DNA from: Methanobacterium sp. | Lineage (GTDB): Archaea > Methanobacteriota > Methanobacteria > Methanobacteriales > Methanobacteriaceae | Direction of reading: 5' to 3' | Assembly: GCA_003164415.1 (NCBI GenBank) | Contig: PLTK01000038.1 | Coordinates: forward strand, 1 to 25,662 | Length of the DNA: 25,662 bases | Part shown: one piece after another, positions 24,234-25,662 of the stretch | Numbering within the stretch: the first letter of the stretch is position 1 | How the letters are laid out: each line of letters begins with the position of its first letter | The notes under the pieces: model-generated | What the model was told of the DNA's origin: nothing | Database searches by the model: none | What the model saw: only the letters and a program-made list of their open reading frames with translations | Program-made: the position numbers and the translations under genes

Positions 24234-25595
24234 TTATTTATCAAATTTTTCTTCTTTAAAACTAATTTTGAATGATGTTCCTGATATATTATTGAATTCT
24301 ATTTCTCCATCGATCTGTTCGGTTAAACTTGTTACTAGTCTTAATCCTAATGATTCGGTGTTTTCATAGTCTATATCATTTGGAAATCCAATTCCATTGT
24401 CTTTAACTTCTAAGAAATACTTTTTATCGTGCATATGGAATTTTATGTTGATTTCTCCACTATCACCTTGTGAAAAAGCATGTTTTAAACTGTTAGTTAT
24501 TAATTCATTTAAAATTAATCCAAGAGGTATAGATGTATTGATATCTAACCTGATATCATCCACATCAATGTTTAACTTTATAAGATTCGTATCCATTACA
24601 TATGTATGATAAAGGTCATTTGCTAATGTGCGTATGTAATCTCCAAAGTCTATTCTTTTAAGATCTGTTGATTGGTATAATCGTTCATGTATAAGGGCCA
24701 TAGATCTTGCTCGGTTTTGGCTTTCCTTGAAAATATTTTTAGATTCTTCATCTTTAATATAGTCTGATTGTAAGTTTAACAAGCTGGATATGATCATTAA
24801 ATTATTTTTTACTCGATGATGTATCTCTTTAAGAAGAATTTCTTTTTCAAGTAATGATTTTTCAAGCATTTTTTCAGTTTTTTTACGCTCAGTAACATCA
24901 CGAATAATTGATGTAGTAAACTTATTGTCTTTGGGACCCCAAGTGGCAATAGATATTTCAAAGGGAAATTCAGTACTATCCTTTCTCAATCCTAAAGATT
25001 CAAAAGTCTTTCCATCTAGTTCATGATTCCCTGTAGACTTAAATCTATCCAATTTATCTATAAATTTTTGTTTATATCGATTTGGCATTAACATGGTAAC
25101 GTGTTTGCCTTTTATTTCATCAATACTATAACCAAACATATTTTCTAGACTTGGATTAAACAAGATAATTTTACCATTGTTATCTGTTGTGATAATTCCA
25201 TCTACAGCCGAATCAGCCACTGAACGAAACTTTTCCTGACTTTCACGAAGTTTAATATCTTTTTGAAGCATTTCTTCACTTAAAATAGCAACCACAACTC
25301 CAACTGCTATGAAAATAAAAGCCCTAAAAAGATCATCAGAAAAAGGATAATTCAAATTAGGAGCTAAATAATAGCTTGCAATCAACAAAATTGATAAAAA
25401 TATTGGAATTATTAAACCTTTACGTCTCCACCAGATTGCTGCTAAAATTATAGGAAAGTAAAAAAGATGTGTGAAAATTGTACCTGAACCTAGAACAAAA
25501 TGGAAATAATAAGTTAAAGTAACAGCAATGGCTAATAAGATCAATATTGTAGCAATCTTATATGATTCCTTTTCTAAAATTAATTTGTTCCCCAT
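24234..25595 (-). CDS. Membrane sensor histidine kinase, PAS plus HisKA_2
   Basis: A 453-residue sensor kinase from ATG 25595 (GGACGAT about six bases ahead). The N-terminal 105 residues hold about four membrane segments with THLFYFPIILAAIWWRRKG between the first pairs. A PAS domain follows (about 118-236: FRSVADSAVDGIITTDNNGK, LENMFGYSIDEIKGK), ending in DVTERKKTE. The dimerisation domain is HisKA_2 with EIHHRVKNNLMIISS (His259/His260). The ATPase domain has LNELITNSLKHAF (N box), DNGIGFP and GLRLVTSL. This type is frequent in methanogens. No response regulator lies next to it, and the signal cannot be read. Confidence 0.93.
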   Translation of the reverse strand: MGNKLILEKESYKIATILILLAIAVTLTYYFHFVLGSGTIFTHLFYFPIILAAIWWRRKGLIIPIFLSILLIASYYLAPNLNYPFSDDLFRAFIFIAVGVVVAILSEEMLQKDIKLRESQEKFRSVADSAVDGIITTDNNGKIILFNPSLENMFGYSIDEIKGKHVTMLMPNRYKQKFIDKLDRFKSTGNHELDGKTFESLGLRKDSTEFPFEISIATWGPKDNKFTTSIIRDVTERKKTEKMLEKSLLEKEILLKEIHHRVKNNLMIISSLLNLQSDYIKDEESKNIFKESQNRARSMALIHERLYQSTDLKRIDFGDYIRTLANDLYHTYVMDTNLIKLNIDVDDIRLDINTSIPLGLILNELITNSLKHAFSQGDSGEINIKFHMHDKKYFLEVKDNGIGFPNDIDYENTESLGLRLVTSLTEQIDGEIEFNNISGTSFKISFKEEKFDK

Positions 25596-25662
25596 ATTAT
25601 CGTCCAAAGTTAAAGAAAATATTATAATAATTCTTATAAATTAACTTAGTTTAATATTTAAT

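Overview
The window reads as chromosomal DNA of a mesophilic methanogenic archaeon of the order Methanobacteriales, probably Methanobacterium or a close relative. It is AT-rich, uses archaeal TATA promoters with GGTGAT/GGAGG ribosome binding sites, and carries order-typical genes: the methanofuran gene mfnB, component A2 (atwA) of the methyl-coenzyme M reductase activating system, an MsvR regulator, a methanogen-type thymidylate synthase and a single pseudomurein-binding-repeat-like protein. No tRNA, rRNA, insertion sequence, integrase or CRISPR array was found.

Layout. 1-2642 (+): 3' end of mfnB, IMP dehydrogenase (guaB), molybdenum cofactor guanylyltransferase (mobA). 2873-6822: an iron-sulfur flavoprotein (-), an FAD oxidoreductase lacking the expected Rieske tail (+), thymidylate synthase (+) and a PMBR-like protein (-). 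6977-11147 (-): a tight cofactor cluster nadM, moaE, HD phosphohydrolase, ubiX, cbiT and a membrane protein. I recall a similar order in Methanothermobacter, but could not check it. 11290-14901: the redox regulator msvR, a divergent alpha/beta hydrolase and the hybrid cluster protein hcp. 14954-16461 (-): a DUF998 membrane protein, a 41-residue membrane microprotein and a frameshifted GrpB-family gene. 16828-18561 (+): atwA, followed by a GC-rich nested stem. 18671-19650 (-): a decayed gene and a small SANT/Myb-like protein. 20301-23591 (+): a stress island of uspA, a small conserved protein, a pyrimidine-dimer glycosylase-type protein, two rubredoxins, ferritin and a Prx6-type peroxiredoxin. 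24234-25595 (-): a PAS/HisKA_2 sensor kinase.

The strongest theme is defence against oxygen and nitrogen stress. MsvR, Hcp, rubredoxins, ferritin, peroxiredoxin and UspA all fit a strict anaerobe handling oxidants and iron. The promoters of the hydrolase (divergent from msvR) and of hcp share a 53-bp element, 43/53 identical without gaps, built from a TATA box inside GTTC-N10-GAAC followed by TTCGT-N6-ACGAA. This predicts a local MsvR regulon.

The most surprising protein observation is in thymidylate synthase. Every landmark residue I checked keeps the spacing of E. coli ThyA, but the catalytic cysteine is serine (S140). Other points of interest are the stem after atwA, unlisted small or broken genes at 15687-15812, 15887-16461 and 18671-19113, and stacked dyads upstream of uspA.
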